From contig CM053246.1 of NCBI GenBank assembly GCA_028583405.1, forward strand, positions 9,375,867 to 9,439,866: DNA of 64,000 bases, in the 5' to 3' direction. Of the stretch, positions 12,090-23,118 are shown piece by piece. The position numbers and the translations under genes were made by a program. The DNA comes from Pogonophryne albipinna (lineage: Eukaryota; Chordata; Actinopteri; Perciformes; Artedidraconidae). A model generated the notes under the pieces. It made no database searches. It was given only the letters and a program-made list of their open reading frames with translations, and had not been told where the DNA came from. The first letter of the stretch is position 1; every line of letters begins with the position of its first letter.

Positions 12090-13331
12090 CAGTGATGGGG
12101 TCGTTACTCAAAAAAAGTAATGTATTACACATTACTCATTACTTTACTCTCTACATAAAGTTGATACATTACTATACATTTTGCTTTACTCAGCAACAGC
12201 CTATATAGCCAGTATATCTCGGAAGGATGTTGATTCCACTGTGCAAATGGGCAAAATGTCCTCTACTGTAAAGGAGGCTATGAGCCTGTCCATCTCTGCT
12301 TTAGTTACCGGTGGAAATTCTACTTTTTGCTGCTTGTTCGGAGTCGGCACACACTCAACATCATCACTCTGGGTTCGGGGGTCTTTAGCTACTAGCTTCA
12401 TGTTAGCATGTTGCCTTTGCAGGTGCTTGGAGAGGTTTGATGTTGTGTTTGCAGCAGTGGATAATAGCTTCTCGCCAGGACACAGTTTGCACCTTACTAG
12501 TTTTTTTTTCTGAATTAACGACTTAAGAAATCGCTGCATGTCTTCGGATTACATCTCTGGACTTGAGGGGTGTGCTCTAGGTCGTTACCAGCGTAAACTA
12601 GAGCTGTGTGGGTTGTCGGATTGCCTTTACAGACTGCCTGCAGATGTATGGAAAAACGACCCTCGAAAGTGGCCTTCGTCGATTTTGGCAGCATCTACGT
12701 CTATCTTCTGGAAACACCAGGTGAATACCCCACTTGTCACAATAATATTATCATGCCATTGCATATATGTGGTATTTTAGAGTTGACTAGATATTGATTA
12801 AGGCAATAGACTATGATATTCAGTACAGGAAGCTTAGCAACACCTAGACGGTGTACGGCTAAACCATCGGCCTGCTTGCACCTCGCGTAAAACGGCGGAT
12901 ACCGGAAGTACGGTGTCGCCCTCGGCCCTCGGCTGTCCGTGGCTCTGACGTCACCCTCGCACATTTTCATATGTTTACAAAAAACGATATGTTAAAACTG
13001 TTCTCTTTCTTAATATAGACTATATATGTGTTGACTTTACTTTAAAATAGCAGATCTCTGTGACCAGATATAGTTTTTCAGCTTAGTGAGTATATGTCTC
13101 TGCTCCGATCAGGAGCTACAGCTCCTCCGTGTAAAGAGTCTGCAGCGGTGCCGCCAAACCACCGACCCGTATTGTAATCCCTCTAGTCTGTCAAAGGGAG
13201 AATCTAGTAATTTTTTCGCGCAATGTTAGTAACTGTATGTGTGACTGCTGAATTTATAACAGTAACGTGTTACATTACTGCGTTACCGAAAAATGTAATG
13301 TGATTACAGTGACGCGTTACACCCAATACTG
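12090..13331 (-). mobile_element. Non-autonomous hAT, 1.24 kb, with BED ORF
   Basis: The ends are CAGTGATGGGGTCGTTACT and, inverted, CAGTATTGGGTGTAACGCGT, both followed by the TAATG/GTAAC-rich subterminal words of CAGTGTTGGG-type hATs. Flanks GTCCTGAC (12082-12089 and 13332-13339) are a perfect 8-bp target duplication. The interior keeps only an N-terminal BED-finger ORF on the minus strand. The catalytic and dimerisation parts are absent, so it would need a transposase supplied in trans. Confidence 0.92.
12201..12539 (-). CDS. BED zinc-finger ORF, truncated hAT transposase N-terminus
   Basis: 112 codons from an ATG. Residues about 17-45 show CKLC, about 20 residues, then HLQRQH: the C-x2-C...H-x4-H pattern of a BED-type finger, which binds DNA ends in hAT transposases. 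Residues about 78-110 (KAEMDRLIASFTVEDILPI, then STSFRDIL) match the region between the finger and the catalytic domain of hAT proteins. The frame then stops, so the RNase-H-like DDE domain and the C-terminal dimerisation region are missing. It may be a DNA-binding-only remnant. Expression is unknown. The long intact frame in an otherwise non-coding element is notable but could simply reflect a recent deletion. Confidence 0.75.
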   Translation of the reverse strand: MQRFLKSLIQKKKLVRCKLCPGEKLLSTAANTTSNLSKHLQRQHANMKLVAKDPRTQSDDVECVPTPNKQQKVEFPPVTKAEMDRLIASFTVEDILPICTVESTSFRDILAI

Positions 13332-13429
13332 GTCCTGACAACTTGGCAGTTGGCTAACCACTGTGAAGGTAAATTGGCAGCATCTCTCAAATCGTGTTCT
13401 ATTTAAAAGTCAGCATTTACCCATTTACA

Positions 13430-13615
13430 CCAATTCATACTGAGGCAGAGGCTGCCCTAGAAGGTTTCCCCTTCTCAGGAGACTAACATTCAAACAAAAT
13501 TGCCAATGCTATCAGGAGCAATTTGGGGTTCAAGTATCTTACATTGACATGTTGCCTGGAGGGGCTGGGGATCGAACCACCAACCTTCTGATTGGTGGAA
13601 GACAACTATTTGCAA
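13430..13615 (-). repeat. tRNA-derived SINE fragment
   Basis: On the minus strand, GGTGGTTCGATCCCC (13567-13581) is a good RNA polymerase III B box. It follows an AATCAGAAGGTT word, as in tRNA-related SINE heads of fish and other vertebrates. Downstream the body contains CCCAAATTGCTCC. The A-box end (toward 13615) is eroded, so it is unlikely to be transcribed. Confidence 0.6.
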
Positions 13616-13619
13616 GGGT

Positions 13620-15250
13620 GGCTTAACTTTCAACTAGTGTTAATGCAGGAAGTAGCAAGGCAGAGATTCAGGGTGTGGAGTCTGAGAATTAGTGCTGTCA
13701 GCTTGTTAACTGTCGGCTGGATGCTGACTGACAGGTGGCTGGCTGGTTAGTTTGGAAAGCTATTGTGACTGACGACTACAAGCATGATACTAGCAGGCCA
13801 CAATTGAATCTCCAAGACGCATGGATGCTTTCCTGTGTGACCTGTGTGAAGTATGGCTTGCATAAATGTGACAAGTGGCAGTGGAGTGGAAAGTAAGATA
13901 TTATACCATACATCCGTAAACACGTCATTTATCGCATATTTGACAAGCTGCTTTGTGTTTGGCAGCAATTTCCTTCACAGCAGTGTTCCAGGAGCATCAG
14001 GTTGTAATCTATCATAGGAGGAATACCGTTTTATTACACCAATTTACAGTGGCATTTTGTCCATTTCAAATATTCATGTTGAGCGGTAAAACACCGTAAA
14101 TGGCGTCTTGTTAAGAGGCAGTAGATATCTGTGCCAAACTGATTTGGAAGTCTGAAGCTGATGAGGAATGATGGAAGGATATTACATCTGCACCCAGCTC
14201 TCCCCTGCACAGCTGTCAGGCAGAAACACCTTTTGGTGCTTCTAATGGAGATGATACCAGGGAGCAGTCACGCAAACTGAGGCAACCTAACACACACCCA
14301 CACACACAATCTCACACACACGTGTATCTCCATACCTCTTACTCGAGATAATTCCACTTTGAAGATGGGGGATGAGTGAGGGTGTGAGAGCATATGAATA
14401 ATGTCTGTGGAGTGGATGGAAGGTGAGAATTAAGACGTGGAAAAGGTGATAAAGTAAGAGTAAGACGATGGGATGTTAACATCTATAAATTATTACTATA
14501 TTACATTTGATAAATCTCTGCCAAGAGGACTCTCAATTGCTAACATGTTTGTACTGATATGTTCATTAGAGTTTAGCAGAAACTGGGCTGGATTATTGTA
14601 CAACACAACAGGAAGATGATAATATCATCAGGCGATGAGTTTTTATTCATCTGTAGTGTTTTTGTATATTGACTTGATGAATGTCTTTTGTTTGAGCTTG
14701 TTGGACTGGCATTATAAACAGAAATTGAAGTGATATACCATAGAATATATATTATATGTTACTTTTATTAACAGTGCCGTTGATCGATTGTAATTGCTTT
14801 AATCACAAAAAAAGTCTGGGAATTATCATGATTAATCACAAGTTTAAAATAATAATATTAACTTGTATTTGTGGTGTTGTAATGACAAACTGGTAGAGAA
14901 ATCAGATGGTTTCTTTATCATAAAATACATTTTTGAAATAATGTCTGACAAATGTCCGACCCTTTGCTAGAGCTGCTGTTATGGAGAGCTGCTGTGATTG
15001 CCCCCTGTATAATGTGCGCTCCACAGGGCATATGCTCGTATGGTATTATTCTTGGTGCTGCTATTCTACTGCGAGCTCCATCTGTTCCTACAGTGGTGAC
15101 CATTTCCACTATCTCACAATCTTGTGCAACTTCAAGAAACTGGCGGATAGTTTGGCGAAATGCCTCTCTGTGTTCGCCACACCTGAATGCAATTGCAATT
15201 TCTCTAGATTAGGTGTGAAATTGCTTACTGCTTACTGAGGTCCAGTAGTC
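13620..15250. other. No gene; short CA-rich tract at 14288-14322
   Basis: No coding region or element ends recognised. The antiparallel ORFs near 14.9-15.2 kb have no recognisable domain. The CA-rich tract is interrupted (CACACACCCACACACACA). Confidence 0.4.
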
Positions 15251-15254
15251 TAAA

Positions 15255-15620
15255 GGCCCTGACACACCTACCCGATTTTGGGAGTCAGAGGCCGTCAGAG
15301 GCAGTCGGGCATTCACGGCGCCCTACTCAGGTTGGTGTGTCCCGCACCGTCGTTGCTTTACGGCACATTTTCACACCTCCCGCGGCCGATTCAACATGTT
15401 AAATCGGCCAAAGAATGTCGGCCAAAGAAATCACTCTGATTGGCTGTTGCCTCTTTTGAATGACGAATACACACTACCGCTGCCTGCTGGTAAGGACAGT
15501 TATTGCCACTTGTCGACTGAAGTCTTTGCGGTGTGTTCGTAGGCGGGCGGCGTAGCCGACGCAGGCGACTTAGCGGACGTAAAAGTCGGGACGCCTTCGG
15601 TACGCGTTCTTTGGTCTCAG
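15255..15620. repeat. GC-rich, CpG-rich repeat, probable MITE remnant
   Basis: This island of GC-rich sequence in AT-rich DNA starts AAGGCCCTGACACACC and contains GGTTGGTGTGTCCCGC and repeated TCGGCC/GTCGG words. The opening word resembles ends of fish MITEs. I could not find a convincing matching right end or target duplication. Confidence 0.35.
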
Positions 15621-15639
15621 GGTGGTGTTTAAGTCAGTG

Positions 15640-16630
15640 CGATACATGTAGCTTGTGCCATTATTCCGCTTTATTTTCCTTTTCACTGCCATGCAATTCA
15701 TGGTAAACGGATTTATGGCAGGAAGTCTGGGTCTTGTTGCTGTGATTAATTTGCGTTAACGTTGATAGTCCTGTATGTATGAGTTCATCGAGAAAATCAA
15801 GACGAAAAAAAAGTCACTGTGAACTGCATTGTATTTTAAATGTAGCTTGTGTCATTTATTCAAACTCCTGAATTTCTCCGCAGGGATAAAGGAAGGTCCA
15901 TCTTATCTTGTCCGCTTACTTTTCCGGAGGAAGTTTCAGACAAATGTGGTAATGTGATTAATAGGGATACATTTGTTGTAATGCAATAGGGTTTCCTAAT
16001 AAATCGTTAACCTGTAACGTTGATAGTCCTAATTGTTACTTTAAAATATTATTTGTTAGTAATTAAACTTACTTTTACCAGTTCCCAACAGCTTGCAGCT
16101 ACTTTCCCTTGGAGACTGAACAATGAAGGCAATAGAAAAGAAAAATACTGTTTTATTGTTAATGTTGTCTATTATTAATAATATAAGGTATGTCAGTGAC
16201 TATAGAGGCTCAGCAGTGTTATTGACTCTGACTGAAATTGCCTACCCTATCGTTGTATGTGCAACACTGGTTGGACTCCCAGAGGGATATTTAAATATTC
16301 ACGTTTTAAATATTTGTATCTCCATATCTGTTTATTAGGCCATTAACTAATGTTGATGTAAGCAGATGCTATAGAACAGTAGCTGACTCCGCAGAAGTGA
16401 TTTATTAGTGGATGGTTGTTTGGACCAGTTAACACTTCAGGAGAAGAAGATAATCAGTACTTTCTGTAGGTCCAGCTTTTTATTAAACTCCCGAAATACA
16501 GATTGTCAAGAAAACTGCTACCAATCTTTTCATGACAAAGCAGTTTGTTCATGAAAGCGATTATTTATCATTATTTTAAACCTCTTCAGCACGTATTCGC
16601 CTGTTACTGCAGGAAACATGGCAACATTTG
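15640..16630. other. No gene; two diverged direct repeats
   Basis: TAACGTTGATAGTCCT occurs at about 15758 and 16017. GTAGCTTGTG followed by CATT-like sequence occurs at about 15647 and 15841. This suggests an old partial duplication or two copies of one repeat. Confidence 0.4.
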
Positions 16631-16636
16631 ATACCA

Positions 16637-16775
16637 CTTTACAATAAGACTACCCTTATAAAGGATTCATAAAGGGTTTATAATTAGGTTATTAATTAGG
16701 TTGTAAACACTTTATTAATCATTAAGAACCATTTATAAACCAGTTCTAATAGTTTTCATACATCAACACAGGCTC
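16637..16775 (+). repeat. Fish dispersed repeat (CCACTTTACAATAAG type)
   Basis: It starts CCACTTTACAATAAGACTAC and continues with nested TTATAAA and TTATTAAT words (TTCATAAAGGGTTTATAATT). The phrase is a familiar non-coding fish repeat. No target duplication was identified. Confidence 0.55.
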
Positions 16776-16921
16776 ACTATTTGGTAAGATGACTAAGCCT
16801 TATATTGGAACTAGCTTACTTCGTCTTCTTCATCAGCCAGCATCCTTGGTATGTTGTTCACTGAGTTGATTCTCCCCCCATCCATCTTGGTGTTTCTTGG
16901 CATCTCTTTATGACCATTTAC

Positions 16922-17140
16922 TTAAAGGTCCCATGTCATGCTTTTCCGGTTATTACCCGTCCCCTTGTGTGTTATGTAGCTTTTTATGTAAACGGTCTGC
17001 AGAGTCACAAACCCTCAAAGTACACCCTGTAGGGAGGAAAACTCTAACACAGAAAATACCTGTCTATGCTGTCCCAGAATGCCTTGTTGGAGATTTCTCT
17101 TTTTCCATTGTTTTCTTCTTATAGTGTAGTAAGTACAGTG
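16922..17140 (+). repeat. Diverged copy of fish repeat family A, including its left end
   Basis: It starts AAAGGTCCCATGTCATGCTT and continues with GTGTGTTATGTAG, ATGTAAACGGTCTGCAGAG and CAAAGTACACCCTGTAGGG, the same word order as the copies at 5.4 and 12.0 kb. Confidence 0.6.
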
Positions 17141-17470
17141 ACATATTGGGTATAGTGACGTAACTTCCTCACACACACACACACACACTCACTCAATCTT
17201 TTCTCAGCTGCAGCTCCGCGGATTTCTCAGCCTGAACTCAGCCTGAACTCAGCCTGAGACGGCGAGACGCGGCGGGGCTCGGCCTGGGCTCGGCCCGGGC
17301 TCGTTCTGAGCACACACGCAGACTCACAGCCAGGCTGCAGGTGTGTGTGTGTGTGTGCTCGGGCTGGGTTCAGGCTTGGTTTCGCTGTGTCACGCTGTCT
17401 CGCAGATCTCCCGCAGCAAGCCAGCTCACACTGTCCGCCTCTTGGTTGACATTTCGTAAGATACAAAATC
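17141..17470. repeat. GC-rich segment with CA and GT microsatellites and a short tandem repeat
   Basis: A (CA)n tract lies at 17170-17188. Three head-to-tail copies of CTCAGCCTGAA follow at about 17228-17258. A GC-rich stretch with GGGCTCGGC/GGCTCGTT words comes next, then a (GT)n tract at 17340-17357. The minus-strand ORF here (17227-17472) is compositional and has no domain. Confidence 0.6.
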
Positions 17471-17707
17471 ATACAGACAGGATCAAGAAAAGATAGAGAA
17501 AAACGTTTTTATTTCTCTGTATGATCCTTTCCATAATTCTGTCAGAAATGTATACTAACCAATCTGAGCAGTGGCAGAAACAAGCACTGTTAGTGGATTT
17601 ACATTTAAGCTGCTCCATTGCCTGATGGGATTACATAGCAGTCCATTTGGCGGCTGTAGCGCTTCTGCTCAATTCTGGACCAATTTCAGAAATTGCTGTC
17701 CGCATTA

Positions 17708-18034
17708 CGGCTCCTACACACGGCGGCGTGCGTTGTCGCCTGCCGGCAGGGGGGGCTAAAACTCGACCAACAACCAATCACATGAATCTCCCGCCCCAGA
17801 CACACAAGCACGCGGTTTGATTGGCTAGAGCTTGCACTGGCATATGATTCGATTGGCTGACGCCTCCGTCGAGGCGGCAAAAGTAGAACATTGCTCTACT
17901 TTTGCAGCGAGCACCGCGAGAGAAGCTACGCTTTGCTCCCACAATGCAGTTCGGCGAATCGTGACGTCACCCCATTCAAAGTGAATGGGCAGAAGCGTTG
18001 AAGCGGCAACGCACGCCGCCGTGTGTAGGCTCCG
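17708..18034. mobile_element. PIF/Harbinger-type MITE, 327 bp
   Basis: The ends are near-perfect inverted repeats: CGGCTCCTACACACGGCGGC on the left and CGGAGCCTACACACGGCGGC read inward from the right, followed by GTGCGTTG on both sides. Each end abuts TTA (17705-17707 and 18035-18037), the 3-bp target duplication of Harbinger elements. The interior has no transposase. Confidence 0.85.
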
Positions 18035-18039
18035 TTAGG

Positions 18040-18545
18040 CACACAAACCTGAGAAGATACAGAAGTGACACTTATCCTATACATTGAAAAATACTACAGT
18101 TATCCTTTGACCTATCTATTGGTTTTAGCCTCAAAACCACATCAGATCTTGATGCTCTAAGGCTCAGTTGTTATGCTGTGTGTGTCAGTGTCACATATGT
18201 TTCTGGTGTACAATCAGCTGAAATAGAACCTTGGACCAGTTTTGAGACATATATTTGGCTGGTTTGGTGAACAGCTTGAGGACACATCTGACATGTATTC
18301 ATAGAAAGCTTGATTTGTGTGTGCTCAGACACATATAATGACACCTTTTTTCTTCATTGCTATGTTTGGGTATTTATGGGCTACACAAAATAACCTGTCA
18401 AATAGGGTATTAGGGAACCTTGGCCTGTTGTCTCTTTCTAATACTGATATTCAGCAAGTTATTTCAGTCATTTCGGCCATTGATGTCCAGTAAAGAAATG
18501 GACTAGTCTGTGTCCAACATATGGCTGTATAAAATATCGGCCTGA
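18040..18545. other. No feature recognised
   Basis: AT-rich DNA with no supported ORF or repeat ends. Confidence 0.4.
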
Positions 18546-18546
18546 T

Positions 18547-18861
18547 GTCATATGTGAGCTGCTCCATCGAAATCAGTCGCATTGACCCGAAGACACATTT
18601 TGAGTTGTATACACTGTTGGAAAGAGGATATTCCTAGCTTTCTAATGATATTAGAATTGTTTTTGTACTCCAAATATTAAGCGAAATATGTAACATTATA
18701 TAATGACTGTTACAGAGTCATCATTTTGAGAAAAAGGCCTTCAAAGTTTTCTCTTCTCTGGAATCCATCGATCTGATTGATTATTAGCGGAGCAAATGAT
18801 CAAAATACTACGGAGGGAAGATATTTTCGTTTGGAGGGGAAGCTCACGAGTGTGTGTGTAT

Positions 18862-18914
<53 letters not shown>

Positions 18915-19458
18915 TGTAATTTTGCGTTTGTGTGTATTGTGTTTTTCCCGGGGAAAACACTCACGAGAAACACCGGCTGTTGTTAAGCCTGCAGTGACGT
19001 TAAGTTACTCCGTTCTCCGCTTGTAATTATGCCGTTACAAGCTTCAAAGTTGTATTTATCATCTGAATTTGCCGAAACAAGTTTGATATTCTGAAAGCCA
19101 AGACTTTGTTTAATTGAAATCAGATGAAAACAAACTGTAACGGACCCTGCCGTGTTATCTATGATTACTATACTCTTACATTCATAATGTCAGCCAGAGG
19201 GAGGGGGGGCGGCGATGTGGAAGAGCAGATTGCGAGTGAGAGGTGCCTGTCTTCGTCCCTTTACAAGCTTCAAAAATGTATTTATCGTGTGATTTTGGAA
19301 ATAAAAGTTTCATATTCTGAAAGCCAAGACTTTGTTTGTTTAAAATCAAACTAAACACCCGAACCCCGAAAAAATAGTTTTTTACGTAAATCCACGTTTA
19401 TTTTTAAATGAGCCGTTGCGACTTCCGACTGATTTCGATAGAGCGGGTCACATATGAC
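18547..19458. mobile_element. Non-autonomous DNA transposon with GTCATATGTGA ends (family G)
   Basis: The left end reads GTCATATGTGA, then ATCGAAATCAGTCG. The right end, read inward, is GTCATATGTGACCCGCTC, then TATCGAAATCAGTCG. This is an inverted repeat of more than 30 bp with few mismatches. The interior holds two related blocks (a TTTATC...ATTCTGAAAGCCAAGAC word at about 19050-19110 and again at about 19280-19330) and a GT microsatellite. Related right ends occur near 56.95 kb and 58.53 kb. I found no clear target duplication, so the superfamily is not assigned. Confidence 0.7.
18850..18911 (+). repeat. (GT)n microsatellite
   Basis: About 60 bp of nearly pure GT interrupted once by ATAC near the start. 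The long Val/Cys ORFs across it are artefacts of the repeat. Confidence 0.95.
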
Positions 19459-20876
19459 CGATAGGTTTCTGGATAGTTCTGCTCAATGTGGAAAGTGACC
19501 CACGTAAATGCCCACTTATTCCCTGTCAATCCAATTATGGGCAAACAGGTGTATTGTGGGTGGAGCTGTGAGGGCAACTACCTGTCACACAAGCACCCAA
19601 GCCATTAATTGTGCATTATTTTAAGGCGGAATATAATTTAAACAAGTCAGTTGATTAATAAAAGTTGTCATACATGTGTCAATTAGGGCCCAAAACTCAT
19701 TTAAGAACCATACCTTGAATTAGGGCGGGGCGATATATCGAGTTTACACGATACATCGTGGATTGCACTACCTGCGATGTCGTAAATGACCACATCGTGA
19801 ACATCGAGTATTATGTTGTCAAATCAGTTTCCCGCCGCGGCCAAAATGAGCTTTCCTTTCTCCCTCATAGACACAGTGACACACGCAGGCACACACGCAG
19901 GCCCCGCCCAACTTGCACACAAACATTACACACAGAGGCATTTGTTTTGAGGAGAGCGAAAGAAAGGTTAGCTAGTTTAAACCTTAGCACAACATGTTAA
20001 TTTAAAGAAGTAAAGACTATGGAAGATAGAGGTGCCGAGGCTGACGAACTTGTTCAAAAAAATAACAGCACTGGGTCCGTAATTTGGCGGTGGTTTGGTT
20101 ACCATAAGGATGACGTTTCTCAAACAACGGTAATCTGTAAAATATGCAGCAAATCCGTTCACACCGCCAAAGGTAGTAGTACGTACCTCAAATTTGTTCC
20201 AACATCTAAAAATCCATCATCCACTACAAAATGAAGACTGTGTTAAACTCAGAATGTCAATATCTGGTCCCACACAAACGCCTAAGCAACCAGCCAAGAT
20301 ACAAACTGACTCTGGCTTCTTCTTTTTCGAAATCAGTCCCGTATGACAAAAAAAGTTCAAAATGGATAGAAATCACGGCTGCAGTGACTCAATACATTGC
20401 CAAAGACATGGCCCCAGTCAGTGTGGTAGAAAAGCCGGGTTTTCAAAAACTCGTGAAGACACTTGACCCAAAGTATAAGTTGCCTGGTCGAAAATATTTT
20501 GCGGAGAAAGCTCTGCCAGCCTTGTACGTTGAAGTGAGAGAAAAAGTGACAAACCAGCTTACAAATGTGACCCACTTCTCTACGACTACAGATTTGTGGT
20601 CCAGTAGAACATGTGAGCCATATCTCAGCTTGACCGTTCATTACGTCGACAACTGGGAGTTGAAGAGCGCATGCCTCCAAACGTCCTTTTTCCCGGAGGA
20701 TCACACAGGCGAGATAATAGCGCAAGGTTTACAAGAGGCTCTCCTGTCATGGAACTTACCAGAGGCTCGTCAGGTGTGTATCACCACAGATAACGGGAGT
20801 AACATCGTCAAAGCTGTGAGCCTCAATAAGTGGAAAAGACTGCAATGTTTTGGCCACCGGCTGCACCTCGCAATTG

Positions 20877-21414
20877 GTGAGTAGGCTATCTGTCTGCCTG
20901 TTTTTTTTTTTAATATCAGCGATGTTACAACCATACTTGTCAACCCTCCCGATTTTCGCGGGAGACTCCCGATTTCATTGCCCTCTACTACTACTGAGGT
21001 CTCAAGGTTGGCAAGTATGGTTACAACAGCCTGCTAGTAAACACTGAGAATACTTCATAACGTGTTGTGCAATTAATATACATGATGCAACCACACTATT
21101 TGGCCTAAGTTGATTTAAAATCGGACTGAGATTTAGGACTGATTAGTAAAAACATTACTCTGCAAAGGTTTTTTCATTCTGTATTAGTGTCAGTAGATTA
21201 ACCTACTCAGTCATGGTAATTATTTTTGGTATTTTGTAACCATTTATTTAATAATTTTTTTAAGCATTCTCGGTTAACTTTTTTGTTATTACATGTGCCT
21301 ATGACTTTTGCACTGTGCTGTATTTAAAAAATATTTGCCAAAAATATTATGGGTGCCAACTCCACACTGATTGACTGAATTGTTGGATTTCTGTTTCTTT
21401 TTCTATATTGTCAG
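20877..21414 (+). other. Intron of the hAT transposase gene
   Basis: It starts GTGAGT and ends with a pyrimidine-rich TATATTGTCAG. Joining the flanks gives continuous hAT-like protein across the junction (HLAI then ERSMKD). The intron has been enlarged by an 88-bp MITE. Confidence 0.75.
20932..21019. mobile_element. 88-bp hAT MITE inside the transposase intron
   Basis: The ends CATACTTGTCAACCC and, inverted, CATACTTGCCAACCTTG are the familiar termini of a tiny fish MITE containing CTCCCGATTT words. The flanks GTTACAAC (20924-20931 and 21020-21027) are a perfect 8-bp duplication, so a hAT transposase moved it. It is younger than its host element. Confidence 0.9.
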
Positions 21415-23118
21415 AGAGAAGCATGAAAGACTCCCGCATCAATCGTGCTGTGTTGGTGTTTGTAAGAAGGTAGTGAGCAGTTTCTCATTCAGCTGGAAAA
21501 AGAAGAAAGATCTTGGCACAGCACAGCAAGAGCTAAACTTACCTGCACACCAGCTGATCAGTGAGTCTCCTACCAGGTGGGGCTCCCGAGCCAAAATGAT
21601 TGAGCGAGTGCTGGAGCAGGAGCGAGCTATCTCACAAGTCTTGGCCGCAGACAAAAAAACATGGCATCTGGTTCTGACCTGGCAAGACCTGGAAGTCCTT
21701 GAGTCAGTGCTCAAGGCCCTAAAACCCCTCCTGGAATTCACTGACGCATTATCAGGGGAAGACTATGTTACAGTGTCTTATGTAAAGCCTGTGCTTCATC
21801 TCTTCCACTCCAGCATCTTGGCAATTCAGGATGACGACACCGCACTTACTCAGTCCATCAAAGTCTCCATCCTGGATTATCTGAGGGAGAAATGTGATGA
21901 CCCTGCCACCAACGATCTGCTGGACATGGCTGGCTTAGTGGACCCCATGTTCAAAACAAGATACATAGCGGAAGACAAGCTAGAGGAAACCAAGTGCACA
22001 GCCATATCAGAGATGGAGGCAATGCTGTCTGAGTCTGACCAGGGTACAGCTTAGTCATCTGCTTCACAACATCAAGCACCAGCAGTATCAGAGCCACCAA
22101 AAAAGAAAACCCTTGGAAGCTTCTTCAAAAGGGCAACAACATCCTCTGCCACATCATCACATAGAGAGCGGAGTGAAACAGAGTTGTCTGCCAACTTGCA
22201 ATCTGTCGATGCTGACAGTGAATCAGATCCCCTGCAGTGGTGGAAGACCAATGAGGAAATGTTCCCAAACTTGAAAAAAGTGGCAAACAAGTATCTGTGT
22301 ATGCCCGCCACCAGTTCTCCATCGGAACGATTATTCAGTACCTGTGAGAATATAGTTACATGCCATCGAGCATCTCTCAAACTGACACAGTTGATAGACT
22401 GTGTTTTTGGCACAAAACCTGTAGATAAGCAGTTAGTACTGACTGCAGACATGACACAATCTTGCACAAAATGCAGCTATTGTTTTGTATATAGTTTTTG
22501 ACCAAACCAGTTTGACATCATGCACTGGTTTGTTGATTTAAAAGAAAAGATGCACTTTGATTTAAAATGTCTAAAAAGTCCTTTTATTAATGTTACATTA
22601 AAATGTCCAGTGACATGCACAAAATTTAATTTATTATTTTATTATTGCACTTTCAATATGTTTTGATATGTATAAGGGTTTCTGCGCTTTTTCATTGAGC
22701 TCTGTTTTTGCCCATAGAAATAGGCAACAGTATGTATGTAGGGCTACATTTATTTTAATATGTATTGAATAAATACTATTTAGTTCAACTCAACTTTATG
22801 ATTTACCGCACATTTGTCTCATTATTTTACATTCCCTTTTTTCTAAGTATATATTTTTTGTGTGTTGGTTAAAATCGTTTTAATAGAAACCACTAATGAA
22901 GACAGTATAAATAACAATGGTTTAATGCAGACATATGTTGCAGGGACTACTAGAATCATCATACTGGCGTGACTGTAAACATCAAGGGGTTAAATAAAAA
23001 AAATGTATGTGTTTTAGAGGAAATTTCAGAATATCGCGATATATATCGTGTATCGCGATATAGTCAGTAAATATCGCAATATAATTTAGAGACCATATCG
23101 CCCAGCCCTACCTTGAAT

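Larger units (their letters stand above)
20019..22500 (+). pseudogene. hAT transposase with N-terminal BED finger, inactivated
   Basis: The order is: BED finger (VIWRWFGY, then CKIC, then, after a frameshift near 20175-20185, NLFQHLK); a linker that returns to the first frame by about 20310-20330; the RNase-H-like catalytic start (TTDLWSS near 20590, ITTDNGSNIV near 20780, each giving a catalytic Asp); HLAIG at a GTGAGT donor (20877); a second exon from a TTGTCAG acceptor (21415); another frameshift near 21450; SPTRWGSR; and the C-terminal dimerisation region (KYLCMPATSSPSERLFST near 22290). An in-frame TAG at 22052-22054 separates the last part. At least three frameshifts and one stop make it non-functional. 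The exon junction keeps phase. Confidence 0.9.
19721..23110 (+). mobile_element. Near-full-length hAT transposon, 3.39 kb
   Basis: The ends are TAGGGCGGGGCGATAT and, inverted, TAGGGCTGGGCGATAT, followed by CGATA-rich subterminal repeats. Flanks CCTTGAAT (19713-19720 and 23111-23118) are a perfect 8-bp target duplication. Inside is one transposase gene on the plus strand with a single intron. The length and the readable domain set show that this derives from an autonomous element; the gene is now broken. It is the most complete transposon in the window. Confidence 0.95.

Noticed and set aside
17227..17472. 81-codon ORF in GC-rich DNA
   Set aside because: Driven by tandem and GC-rich repeats; no domain.
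18777..19026. Val/Cys-rich ORFs of about 70 codons
   Set aside because: Produced by the GT microsatellite.
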